Shown here: positions 1 to 6,144 of the stretch, piece by piece
Layout: every line of letters begins with the position of its first letter
Numbering within the stretch: the first letter of the stretch is position 1
From: Smithellaceae bacterium
Lineage (GTDB): Bacteria; Desulfobacterota; Syntrophia; Syntrophales; Smithellaceae
Length of the DNA stretch: 7,405 nt
Assembly (NCBI GenBank): GCA_028704195.1
Contig: JAQVLL010000091.1
Coordinates: 1-7,405 of the forward strand
Direction: 5' to 3'
Notes under the pieces: generated by a model
What the model was told of the DNA's origin: nothing
Database searches by the model: none
What the model saw: the letters and a program-made list of their open reading frames with translations, nothing else
Translations under genes and position numbers: made by a program

Positions 1-1022
1 CAGTCAAAATTTTTCGTGACGCTGTACGTGGGAATGGGAAAGGTAAACACCCTGCCCTTGGCGTCGCCTTCAGCCATCACCTGCAGAAACGCCTTGTTGA
101 ACAGATCGAGTTCCTCCTGGAATTCCCCATAGGTTTCCTTCTGGGGTTTACCGCCGATGATGACGTGCTGATCCTTGTAATATTTTGGAACCGTCAGATC
201 GAGGGTGACGTTGGTAAACGGCGTCTGGAAGCCGACTCTTGTCGGAACGTTGATGTTAAAAATAAACTCCTGAAGCGCCTGCTTGATTTCCTTGATACTT
301 AAACCGTCATAGCGGATAAACGGCGCAAGCAGGGTATCAAAATTGGAAAAGGCCTGCGCGCCCGCCGCCTCACCCTGAAGGGTATAAAAGAAATTGACCA
401 CCTGTCCCAGGGCGCTTCGCAAATGTTTGGCGGGCTTGCTTTCCACCTTGCCGGACACGCCGCGAAACCCCTGCATCAGGACATCGAACAAATCCCACCC
501 AACGCAATATACAGAAAGCAGACTCAAGTCATGTATATGAAAATCACCATCACTGTGCGCCTTGCGGATTTCCGGTGTATAAATTTCGTTGAGCCAGTAA
601 ACCTTGCTGACTTCGGATGAAATGTAATTGTTAAGCCCCTGCAGCGAATAGTCCATATTACTGTTTTCATTAATTTTCCAGTCAGACTTCTTTAAATACT
701 GATCCACGAGGTCCACCTCCATTTTGTTGGTGATGTCCCTGAGGCGTGAATGCTGATCACGATAAATAATATAGGCCTTGGCGGTTTTGCGGTAGGGAGA
801 TTGCAGAAGAACTTCTTCAACAATGTCCTGTATTTCTTCAACGGAAAGAATATTTCCGTTGAACAACTGCTCTACAAGGTTAAGCACCTTGATGGTCAGT
901 TTGCGGGCCTCTTTCACGTCAAATTCACCGGTAGCAACGCAGGCCTTGGCAATGGCGCTGGTGATTTTATCCGCATTGAATTTGACTAAACGGCCGTCCC
1001 TCTTTCTGATCTTGGTATTCAT
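1..1022 (-). CDS. nrdD: Anaerobic ribonucleoside-triphosphate reductase (class III), N-terminal 340 codons; C-terminus beyond the window
   Basis: Class III ribonucleotide reductase makes deoxyribonucleotides from ribonucleoside triphosphates in the cytoplasm of anaerobes, using an oxygen-sensitive glycyl radical installed by the activase NrdG. Reading leftward from ATG at 1020-1022, 340 codons are open to the window edge. Residues 3-95 form an ATP-cone (IRKRDGRLVKFNADKI at the start), the allosteric activity-control domain. The catalytic domain follows, with the signature HSDGDFHIHDL (156-166), YCVGWDL (172-178) whose Cys173 matches a conserved active-site cysteine, LQGEAAGAQAFSNFD (215-229), and NVPTRVGFQTPFTNVTLD (258-275). 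The last visible part, GRVFTFPIPTYSVTKNFD, is also typical of NrdD. The glycyl-radical site and zinc-binding cysteines would lie left of base 1, so they cannot be checked. A strong Shine-Dalgarno (GGGAGG, complement of 1031-1036) sits 8 bases before the ATG. The gene is probably controlled by NrdR through the paired sites upstream. Identity is close to certain. Confidence 0.96.
   Translation of the reverse strand, partial: MNTKIRKRDGRLVKFNADKITSAIAKACVATGEFDVKEARKLTIKVLNLVEQLFNGNILSVEEIQDIVEEVLLQSPYRKTAKAYIIYRDQHSRLRDITNKMEVDLVDQYLKKSDWKINENSNMDYSLQGLNNYISSEVSKVYWLNEIYTPEIRKAHSDGDFHIHDLSLLSVYCVGWDLFDVLMQGFRGVSGKVESKPAKHLRSALGQVVNFFYTLQGEAAGAQAFSNFDTLLAPFIRYDGLSIKEIKQALQEFIFNINVPTRVGFQTPFTNVTLDLTVPKYYKDQHVIIGGKPQKETYGEFQEELDLFNKAFLQVMAEGDAKGRVFTFPIPTYSVTKNFD
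837..863. repeat. 11-bp perfect inverted repeat with 5-base loop inside nrdD
   Basis: The arms TTCAACGGAAA (837-847) and TTTCCGTTGAA (853-863) are exact reverse complements separated by GAATA. The element lies in the ATP-cone coding region, codons 54-62 of nrdD, about 160 bases after the start codon. In nrdD mRNA it would form a stable 11-bp hairpin. There is no T-run, so it is not a standard terminator. Whether it has a function is unknown. Confidence 0.6.
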
Positions 1023-1070
1023 TTACCCCCCCTCCCGGCATGAATAAAGAAGAAATAATTACCCCTGATT

Positions 1071-1086
1071 ACGCTATATATTGGGG
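1071..1086 (-). promoter_or_regulatory. NrdR box 1 (promoter-distal of the pair, nearer to nrdD)
   Basis: The 16 bases ACGCTATATATTGGGG match the known NrdR consensus ACACWATATATWGTGT at 13 of 16 positions, including the whole central CTATATATTG core. NrdR is a zinc-finger/ATP-cone repressor that senses dNTP/ATP levels and binds paired boxes upstream of ribonucleotide reductase genes. This box lies 48 bases upstream of the nrdD start codon and just downstream of the proposed -10 element, a position that fits repression. Confidence 0.75.
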
Positions 1087-1096
1087 TTGCTTTATG

Positions 1097-1125
1097 TTAA
1101 TACCACTACATATAGGATATATCAA
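1097..1125 (-). promoter_or_regulatory. Candidate sigma-70-type promoter for nrdD
   Basis: On the minus strand TTGATA (complement of 1120-1125, 5/6 match to TTGACA) is followed, after exactly 17 bases, by TATTAA (complement of 1097-1102, 4/6 match to TATAAT). NrdR box 2 occupies the spacer and box 1 lies just downstream, a typical repressor arrangement. Predicted only from hexamer matches and spacing. Confidence 0.45.
1103..1118 (-). promoter_or_regulatory. NrdR box 2, overlapping the nrdD promoter spacer
   Basis: The 16 bases CCACTACATATAGGAT match the NrdR consensus at 12 of 16 positions. The start-to-start distance to the first box is 32 bp (16 bp between boxes), about three helical turns. 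This is the spacing known for tandem NrdR boxes in other bacteria. The site falls between the proposed -35 and -10 hexamers of nrdD. The spacing rule makes the pair more convincing than either box alone. Confidence 0.7.
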
Positions 1126-1170
1126 GCAGAAAAATGCTTTAAAGAATAATAACCGCCAGTCATCTTTGGG

Positions 1171-1199
1171 TTGCAATTTGTGATGAGCGGGTTTATGAA
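1171..1199 (+). promoter_or_regulatory. Weak candidate promoter for the methyltransferase gene at 1229
   Basis: TTGCAA (1171-1176) and TATGAA (1194-1199) are 17 bases apart and lie upstream of the rightward gene. Each hexamer matches its sigma-70 consensus at four positions. This is the best pair seen in the 206-base divergent region for the plus strand, but the match is modest and would leave a leader of only about 20 bases. Confidence 0.25.
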
Positions 1200-1228
1200 A
1201 GGATCATCAATTTTTAGGATGGCCGCGA

Positions 1229-1846
1229 TTGAATATTGATTTGACTAAAGTTCATAATATCAAAGGTTTTTTAGATGATAAGGAGGCTGAGCTTCTTTAC
1301 AGGTTGGCCCGGGAAGCCTCAAAATCCGCGCCCTGCCTGGAAATCGGCAGCTACTGCGTGAAATCGGCCGTCTTTCTGGGGACCGCCTGCAGGGAAAATA
1401 AGACCGTTCTGTTTTCCATTGACCATCACACGGGATCGGAGGAACAGCAGCCCGGACAGGAATATTTCGATCCTGATTTACTGGATAAAGAAACCGGGAA
1501 AATCGACACCCTGCGCCTGTTTCGTAAAACCATCGATGATTTTGATCTCGGCGATGCCGTGGCCCCCATCATCGGCCGGTCGGAAGTAATTGGCCGCGCG
1601 TGGAACACAGCATTGGGACTTATCTTCATCGATGGCAGCCACGCCTATGAATCCGTCCTGAACGACTACCAAATATGGGCCAGACACGTCATGCCCGGCG
1701 GTTATCTGGTTTTTCATGATATTTTCCCCGATCCCACACAGGGTGGTCAGGCTCCATACCTGGTGTATCAAAAAGCCGTTTCATCCGGTGTATATGATGT
1801 TCGGCCGCTGTTTAAATCCGTTGGCATATTGAAAAGAAAAACCTGA
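1229..1846 (+). CDS. Class I SAM-dependent methyltransferase (Methyltransf_24-like), 205 aa
   Basis: Predicted cytosolic methyltransferase using S-adenosylmethionine; the acceptor is unknown. The Rossmann-type SAM site is visible: glycine motif CLEIGSYCVKS (36-46), an acidic residue after strand 2 (Asp65 in FSIDHH), then LIFIDGSHAYESVLNDY (131-147) and PGGYLVFHDIF (156-166). The pattern IDGSHxYE...D...W...L.PGG...HD is characteristic of Methyltransf_24 proteins, many of which act on sugars or small secondary metabolites. Length is normal for the family. The start is TTG at 1229: the frame has a stop at 1196-1198 and no ATG or GTG between, and AGGA at 1216-1219 could serve as ribosome binding site (9-base spacing). 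The ATG at 1219 is in another frame and closes after six codons. It is divergent from nrdD and convergent with the glycan operon, so it is transcribed alone. A sugar-modifying role is suggested only by proximity. Confidence 0.86.
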   Translation: MNIDLTKVHNIKGFLDDKEAELLYRLAREASKSAPCLEIGSYCVKSAVFLGTACRENKTVLFSIDHHTGSEEQQPGQEYFDPDLLDKETGKIDTLRLFRKTIDDFDLGDAVAPIIGRSEVIGRAWNTALGLIFIDGSHAYESVLNDYQIWARHVMPGGYLVFHDIFPDPTQGGQAPYLVYQKAVSSGVYDVRPLFKSVGILKRKT

Positions 1847-1860
1847 GTGCCTGTCCGTAT

Positions 1861-2019
1861 TCACCATGGCATGCAGTCATACATCACATTTGAAACGAGC
1901 CGGATGAATTCTGGACTCCACGGAAATGAATTGGCATAGGACCGGGCGGAGAACAGATTGCTTGCGACCACATCGATATTTTCTTCGAAAAATATCAGAA
2001 ATAACCAGCACTGCAGCAT
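1861..2019 (-). CDS. Possible small ORF (52 aa) directly after the radical SAM gene
   Basis: An ATG-started frame of 52 codons begins 4 bases after the radical SAM stop codon (2024-2026) and ends at TGA 1861-1863. I do not recognise the product. It begins MLQCWLFLIFFEEN, a short hydrophobic stretch too short for a clear membrane span, and ends NVMYDCMPW. Mixed synonymous third positions and a protein-like composition make it plausible as coding, and its placement suggests coupled translation. Against it, the only Shine-Dalgarno-like sequence (GAGG) is 2 bases from the ATG, and an overlapping rightward frame following the methyltransferase stop is similarly open. It could instead be a frameshifted tail of the radical SAM protein, since the frame is open back into that gene's last 15 or so codons. 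Confidence 0.3.
   Translation of the reverse strand: MLQCWLFLIFFEENIDVVASNLFSARSYANSFPWSPEFIRLVSNVMYDCMPW
1975..1996. terminator. Weak A/T-rich stem-loop between convergent genes
   Basis: GATATTTT (1975-1982) and AAAATATC (1989-1996) are perfect reverse complements around the loop CTTCGA. It is the only clear hairpin in the 177-base gap between the convergent methyltransferase and radical SAM genes, so a bidirectional termination role is possible. The stem is A/T-rich and neither side carries a real U-tract, so support is weak. It also lies within the possible 52-codon ORF. Confidence 0.25.
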
Positions 2020-2023
2020 TGCC

Positions 2024-3595
2024 TCACGTCCATCGCCAGGTGCATCCTTTGTTGCTTGGATCTTGTGTCAGATAGCCCCGGGAAATAAAATCCTTGACGG
2101 TGCTTTCAATGATCTCCGGATCGCCGGAAATGGCGGTTTTGAGTCTCTCTGACAATATCCTTGAGGCATCGACACCGTCGCCGTTGATCGACTTTGCATC
2201 GATGAACCCCAGGTTTTCAATGAGGTCTTGCTTGAGAATGGCAAAGGTGATGTTCATCCGGTGATGACCCTGGACGCGTAAATCATCTCGGGGAGTGTTT
2301 CTGCCCGTTTTGTAACTGTCTACAACTTTTTGCCAGTCACCATTCATCTCGGCTTCATAGATGGCAACGAAATCACGGATGTCCTGTGGAGAAAGAGATG
2401 CTGTTCTGACAATGGCGTCGTTGGCATCATACTTTGACCAGTCCCTGGTCAATATTTCCAGATCGTATTTGCCGACTTTTTCGCACAACGTCGTGCCGGG
2501 AAAAGGTGCAAGATAATGATACCCGTAAAGAATATTCAGGCTTCTGGCAAACTCATCCGTCCGCGCGAGGCTCTCCCGGGTCTCACCGGGCAAACCGACC
2601 ATGAATGAAGCGTGCGGCAGCATCCCCGCCTGCTTGCACATCCTGACCGCATCCTGTGCCTGTTCGAGTTTAATTCCCTTGCGGACCCTTTTGAGCATTT
2701 CGGGACAGCCCGACTCAATGCCAAAACTGATGCTGTCGCACCCGGCACCGGCCATAGCGTCGAACATCTCCTGCGTGACGGTATCCACGCGGGAAAAAGC
2801 GCTCCAGCTCATTTTCAGATTTCGATCCTTCATTCCTCCGCATATTTCCTTGACCCGTTTTGTGTCCGAAGCGAAGAGATCATCGGCAATATTGATGCGA
2901 TTAAATCCGATGGCCGCGATATGTTCCATTTCATCGAGCACCAGCCCTGCACTGCGGCGGCGGACTTTCGATCCGACCATCTTTCGTCCCAGGCAGAAAA
3001 TGCAGCCATGCGGACATCCCCGACCGGTAATCATGCTGACCGGATAACCTAACGCCCGGTAACGCGAAAGGGGCAGCAAATGTCTTGCCGGCATGGGGAT
3101 ACGGTCAACCTCCAGGATGAAATCCCTGCGGCCCGTATTGATGATTTCTTCACCCTCACGAAACGCGATGCCCTGCACATTTCGCCATTGATTTTTCTGA
3201 CGGATAAGCGGTGCGAAATCGATAATCGTATCGTCCGCCTCACCGATAAAGATCAAATCGATTTCCGGATAAGTCCTGAGCGTCTCTTCCACGGTAAACG
3301 AAACATGCGGACCGCCCATCATCGTAAGCATGTCCGGATCAAGGCTCTTGACATCGCGCAGAATTTTCTGCGCTTCATAAAAATTCATAGTGACCGAACC
3401 GGCGCCCACGGCATCCGGCTGAAAGTCGGCCAGCTGCCCGGCCAGCTTCTCTTTTGAATAGCAGGAAATGATATAGTCAAATATGCGTACTTCACATCCG
3501 GCCGCTTCAAATGCCGCGGCAACATACGATATGCCCAGCGGAGGTGAAGGAAATTCTTCCAGTGGATAGGGGGCGGCTATAATCGCGACGCGCAT
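2024..3595 (-). CDS. B12-binding-type radical SAM protein, 523 aa
   Basis: Two-domain enzyme of the cobalamin-binding radical SAM superfamily, whose members carry out methylations, ring closures and other radical chemistry with a [4Fe-4S] cluster. Residues 1-135 resemble the Rossmann-like B12-binding domain (PPLGISYVAAAFEAAGCEV at 18-36, GGPHVSF at 94-100, FIGEADDTI at 116-124). There is no DxHxxG cobalt-ligand motif, as in many relatives. The cluster-binding motif is CPHGCIFC (Cys194, Cys198, Cys201), followed by the TIM-barrel motifs FGIESGCPEMLKRVRKG (291-307) and FMVGLPGETRES (331-342). Residues 400-523 are a C-terminal extension of unclear role. ATG at 3593-3595 has AAAGGAGA (complement of 3604-3610) 8 bases upstream, and the acyltransferase stop is only 3 bases away, so translation is probably coupled. 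Context suggests modification of a glycan or lipid precursor, but substrate and reaction cannot be read from sequence. BchE/P-methylase/hopanoid-methylase-like architectures are all possible analogues. Confidence 0.93.
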   Translation of the reverse strand: MRVAIIAAPYPLEEFPSPPLGISYVAAAFEAAGCEVRIFDYIISCYSKEKLAGQLADFQPDAVGAGSVTMNFYEAQKILRDVKSLDPDMLTMMGGPHVSFTVEETLRTYPEIDLIFIGEADDTIIDFAPLIRQKNQWRNVQGIAFREGEEIINTGRRDFILEVDRIPMPARHLLPLSRYRALGYPVSMITGRGCPHGCIFCLGRKMVGSKVRRRSAGLVLDEMEHIAAIGFNRINIADDLFASDTKRVKEICGGMKDRNLKMSWSAFSRVDTVTQEMFDAMAGAGCDSISFGIESGCPEMLKRVRKGIKLEQAQDAVRMCKQAGMLPHASFMVGLPGETRESLARTDEFARSLNILYGYHYLAPFPGTTLCEKVGKYDLEILTRDWSKYDANDAIVRTASLSPQDIRDFVAIYEAEMNGDWQKVVDSYKTGRNTPRDDLRVQGHHRMNITFAILKQDLIENLGFIDAKSINGDGVDASRILSERLKTAISGDPEIIESTVKDFISRGYLTQDPSNKGCTWRWT

Positions 3596-3598
3596 TCT

Positions 3599-4321
3599 TC
3601 AATCTCCTTTTCTCGGGAACAGGATGGATCGAATCCACCCGAACAATGAATTATTTTCCCGCATGATCCGTTCGACCGTATCAAAATAATCGTTGAGCTT
3701 TTTGGGATCAGACATCCACTGCGATCTGGACCGGATCGGCTTATCCAGATCCAGGTACTTCAGGACGGAAGCGGGATTGCCCGCGGCGATGGCATTGGCC
3801 GGAATGCCCTTCACGACAACGGAACCGGCGCCAATAATGGCATTCTCCCCGATGTGAACGCCTTTGCAGATCATAGCGCTGTCGCCGATCCACACGTTGT
3901 TGCCGATCACGACTTCTTCCGTGTTCCCGATGGATGCACTGCGGTCGTAGATATCGTGCCAGTCAGCATCGGTAATGACTACATTCTGCGCCATCATGCA
4001 GTCGTTGCCGATGTGGATTGCCGAGGCCGACTGTATCCTGGTCCCCGGACAAACCAGACAGTGGCTTCCGATGACAATTTTTCCTGATTTTTCATTGGCC
4101 ATCCAGGAGGTCAACCGGATCCTTTTGTCCATGGTGGCAATCAGGGTCGTATAATCGCCGATCGACACAGATCCGCCATAGATTTCCACTCCCCAGGGTT
4201 TCATAAAAACCAGGTTGCTACCGAAATACTCGCACTGTGGAGCCAGGAAATGATGAGCGTACCACCTTTCGAATTTATGGCTCAGCCTTTTAAGGTAATA
4301 GGGACGATGATCCTTCTGCAA
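3599..4321 (-). CDS. Acyltransferase with left-handed beta-helix (hexapeptide-repeat O-acetyltransferase, WbbJ-like), 240+ aa
   Basis: Predicted cytosolic acetyl-CoA- or acyl-CoA-dependent O-acyltransferase acting on a sugar or glycan precursor. Hexapeptide repeats run from about 45 to 185: VEIYGGSVSIGDYTTL, KIVIGSHCLVCPGTRI, AIHIGNDCMMAQNVVI, EVVIGNNVWIGDSAMI, VHIGENAIIGAGSVVV, closing with AIAAGNPASVLKYL. His122 in TDADWHDIYDR is the likely catalytic histidine of this family, in the extended loop after the third coil. An alpha-helical C-terminal tail follows. The first usable start is TTG at 4319-4321, with GGGAGAGA a little far upstream (about 10 bases). The frame stays open to a stop at 4397-4399, and the intervening 25 codons read like protein (KVNFYDKTIHYYPGERSN). 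Translation may therefore begin up to 21 codons earlier, at an unusual ATT (4382-4384). It is the fourth gene of the leftward operon, 85 bases after the toroid gene and 3 bases before the radical SAM gene. Confidence 0.92.
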   Translation of the reverse strand: MQKDHRPYYLKRLSHKFERWYAHHFLAPQCEYFGSNLVFMKPWGVEIYGGSVSIGDYTTLIATMDKRIRLTSWMANEKSGKIVIGSHCLVCPGTRIQSASAIHIGNDCMMAQNVVITDADWHDIYDRSASIGNTEEVVIGNNVWIGDSAMICKGVHIGENAIIGAGSVVVKGIPANAIAAGNPASVLKYLDLDKPIRSRSQWMSDPKKLNDYFDTVERIMRENNSLFGWIRSILFPRKGD

Positions 4322-4406
4322 GTTGCTTCTCTCTCCCGGATAATAGTGTATCGTTTTATCGTAAAAATTAACCTTCGGAACAATGCGGTAAGATTTTCAG
4401 AAGATG

Positions 4407-5438
4407 TTATTGCCGTTCCTGCCAGTAGCGATGATTGAATATTTTCGCGGCGGGCGTTACGCCGTTGATGGCATCCCAGGCCAAAAGCACGGCCGCGGCC
4501 GTCCATGCTGTTTTTTCTTCCGGCCAGATCACGCTGTCGGGGAACGTCACGCCCATCCAGTAGGACCCGTCTGGATAGCGCTTGTCGCTAAGCCAGCTGA
4601 AAATGGTTTTTGCGCGTGTCAGATCGTCAATGCCGGCCAGTGTCAGGATAAATTCCGATGTTTCAGCCATCGTGACCCAGGGACGGTCGCTTACGCACCG
4701 AACTCCCCAGTCCGGCACGACAAACTTGTCCCAGAGGTGATCGATGCGTTTTTTTGCTTCGTCCCCTGTAACGGCTCCACACAGAATCGGGTAATACCAG
4801 TCCATGGAAAAACGCGATTTGATCATGTTGAACAGATCAGGCCGGTTGCGGATAGTCTCGCCCAGGCGCTCGGAGGCTTTCTGCCAGCCCGATCGTCTGA
4901 TCCCCAGCTCGCCGGCAATCGCCAGTGCGCATTTGATGCTCATGTAGATCGAACTGCACCCCGTGAGAAGCGCCATTTTGTCAATAACCCCGGCCTGATT
5001 CCTGGCCCAGTAAATTTCCCCGTCAGGGGCCTGCATGTTGATCGCGAACTGAATGCCGCGGGACACGGTCGGCCACATGGTCTTTAAAAAATCAATATTC
5101 TCCGTGATCAGATAATGATGATAAACGCCCACTGCAACATAGGCGGCAAAATTGGTCTCTTTTGTCGCGTTGATGATCACTCCATCCTTGGACTCCGACC
5201 ACCAGCTTCCATCGGGAAGTTGAGTTTTGATCAGCCACTGATAAGCTTTTTCAGCCTGGCTGAAATATCCGGCAACGCTTAAACCCATCGCGCTTTCGAT
5301 ATGGTCCCAGGGATCCGTTTTGCCGCCGGCCGACCAGGGGATCTCCCCGCTGTTTTTTTGCATGGCAGTAATAAAATCGGCGACTTTTTCCACCTCAATG
5401 GGTTTCAGCGCTTCAATGATTGATAAATTCAAATCCAT
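4407..5438 (-). CDS. Alpha/alpha-toroid protein with QW-like repeats ('prenyltransferase'-type annotation), function unknown, 343 aa
   Basis: A helical-repeat protein with the look of the terpenoid-cyclase / protein-prenyltransferase alpha-alpha toroid superfamily. Three PDG repeats are visible: QLPDGSWW (73-80, a QxxxGxW 'QW' motif), QAPDGEIYW (136-144) and RYPDGSYW (287-294). Other conserved-looking blocks are GEIPW (31-35), TDPWDHIESAMGL (41-53), SMDWYYPIL (211-219), GVRCVSDRPWVTMAE (245-259) and IWPEEKTAWTAAA (304-316). No DxDD or other class II cyclase acid motif is seen and no clear zinc-ligand set, so a true prenyl-transfer or cyclisation activity is doubtful. The aromatic- and acid-rich motifs would also suit an (alpha/alpha)6 glycan-processing enzyme. 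No signal peptide or membrane span is visible. ATG at 5436-5438 lies 4 bases after the methyltransferase stop, with AAGG (complement of 5447-5450) 8 bases upstream. From memory, close relatives next to GT4 and methyltransferase genes occur in actinobacteria. Its fold is fairly clear; its job is not. Confidence 0.85.
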   Translation of the reverse strand: MDLNLSIIEALKPIEVEKVADFITAMQKNSGEIPWSAGGKTDPWDHIESAMGLSVAGYFSQAEKAYQWLIKTQLPDGSWWSESKDGVIINATKETNFAAYVAVGVYHHYLITENIDFLKTMWPTVSRGIQFAINMQAPDGEIYWARNQAGVIDKMALLTGCSSIYMSIKCALAIAGELGIRRSGWQKASERLGETIRNRPDLFNMIKSRFSMDWYYPILCGAVTGDEAKKRIDHLWDKFVVPDWGVRCVSDRPWVTMAETSEFILTLAGIDDLTRAKTIFSWLSDKRYPDGSYWMGVTFPDSVIWPEEKTAWTAAAVLLAWDAINGVTPAAKIFNHRYWQERQ

Positions 5439-5442
5439 ATTC

Positions 5443-6144
5443 TCAGCCTTTTTTTAAATAAAACACGATACTTTTGCCGATCAGCGGGTTCAGCGTTTCC
5501 TCAAGAAACCGCACTCCTCTGGGCTTGCAGAACATATCCCATACCAGAAATTTGTGATAAAGCTTCACCAGGCCGTTTTCTTCATTTTTAATGCCAACCA
5601 TGCATTTCAGCCACCAGTAAGGCGCGTGCAGCGCATGCTTGTAATTAATCTTCCAGCATTTCATGCCGTGCCGGGCCAGCATTTTCTGCAGTTCTTGTTT
5701 CCTGTAAATGCGGATATGCCCGCCTTCATCGCTGGAATACGCAGAAGAAATCATCCAGCAGATGCGTTCCGAAAAATATCTCGGGACACTCACGACCATT
5801 GTCCCATTCGGCTTCAGCACGCGAACCAACTCTTTTAACGCGGCATCATGCTCCGGAATATGCTCCAGAACTTCCGAGCAGATCACACAGTCAAAAAACT
5901 CATCGTCAAAAGGCAGCTTCGTTACGTCGGCACACGTAACCGAAAAATCACGGGCAACAGCATCCGGCATCTCTTCTAGAGCCCTGACGGCATCTTCCAC
6001 GTCGGATGGATTCCGGTCAATTCCGAAAAGTTTCAAACCGGGCATCTTTGCCAGGGCGCGCAAATGCCTGCCGCTGCCGCAACCGGCGTCCAGAATCGCA
6101 TAACCCGGCTTCAACGACAATTCATGAAGATCGACGGTAATCAT
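5443..6144 (-). CDS. Class I SAM-dependent methyltransferase (Methyltransf_11 type), 233 aa
   Basis: Predicted cytosolic methyltransferase of the glycan operon. SAM-binding motif I is ILDAGCGSGRHL (17-28), the ribose-binding acid is in FGIDRNP (40-46, Asp43), motif II/III is CADVTKLPFDDEFFDCVICSEVLEHI (from 71), and RVLKPNGTMVVSVP (108-121) is the post-motif strand. The C-terminal half carries unusual conserved-looking sequence: DEGGHIRIY (139-147), HALHAPYWWLKC (170-181) and the ending NPLIGKSIVFYLKK. I associate these with a distinct subfamily that neighbours toroid 'prenyltransferases' and GT4 enzymes, so the acceptor is probably the product or carrier handled by those partners. ATG at 6142-6144 overlaps the last 23 bases of the glycosyltransferase gene. 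GAGG (complement of 6151-6154) lies 6 bases upstream of the ATG, within that gene. The overlap suggests coupled expression. Not a UbiE, although generic searches may return that name. Confidence 0.94.
   Translation of the reverse strand: MITVDLHELSLKPGYAILDAGCGSGRHLRALAKMPGLKLFGIDRNPSDVEDAVRALEEMPDAVARDFSVTCADVTKLPFDDEFFDCVICSEVLEHIPEHDAALKELVRVLKPNGTMVVSVPRYFSERICWMISSAYSSDEGGHIRIYRKQELQKMLARHGMKCWKINYKHALHAPYWWLKCMVGIKNEENGLVKLYHKFLVWDMFCKPRGVRFLEETLNPLIGKSIVFYLKKG

Noticed and set aside
423..1047. Rightward frames of 65-79 codons between 423 and 1047
   Set aside because: They are antisense to nrdD, whose reading frame is continuous with family motifs across the whole region.
1023..1228. 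Possible riboswitch (for example cobalamin) upstream of nrdD
   Set aside because: The divergent region is only 206 bases and holds the promoter and NrdR boxes. No B12-box-like sequence or large conserved fold is visible in the short nrdD leader.
1426..1771. Leftward frames of 67 and 97 codons opposite the methyltransferase at 1229
   Set aside because: They mirror the conserved SAM-site region of the rightward gene and have no independent support.
1847..1942. Short rightward frame directly following the methyltransferase stop (starting GTG at 1847, about 31 codons)
   Set aside because: It has no ribosome binding site or recognisable motif, and it competes with the longer leftward 52-codon ORF. 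Readthrough of the TGA is not supported by any visible signal.
2601..3052. Two overlapping rightward frames of about 147 codons opposite the radical SAM gene
   Set aside because: Both are antisense shadows of the radical SAM coding sequence, with low-complexity composition and no domain signature.
4489..4502. 14-bp G/C palindrome ACGGCCGCGGCCGT in the toroid gene
   Set aside because: It is short and made of GGCC/CGCG steps that recur easily in coding DNA of this composition; there is no sign of a regulatory role.
4404..5087. A 227-codon rightward open frame opposite the toroid gene
   Set aside because: It lies entirely antisense to a gene with clear motifs and operon spacing. Its product is rich in Pro, His, Arg and Gly without recognisable motifs, and no ribosome binding site supports it.
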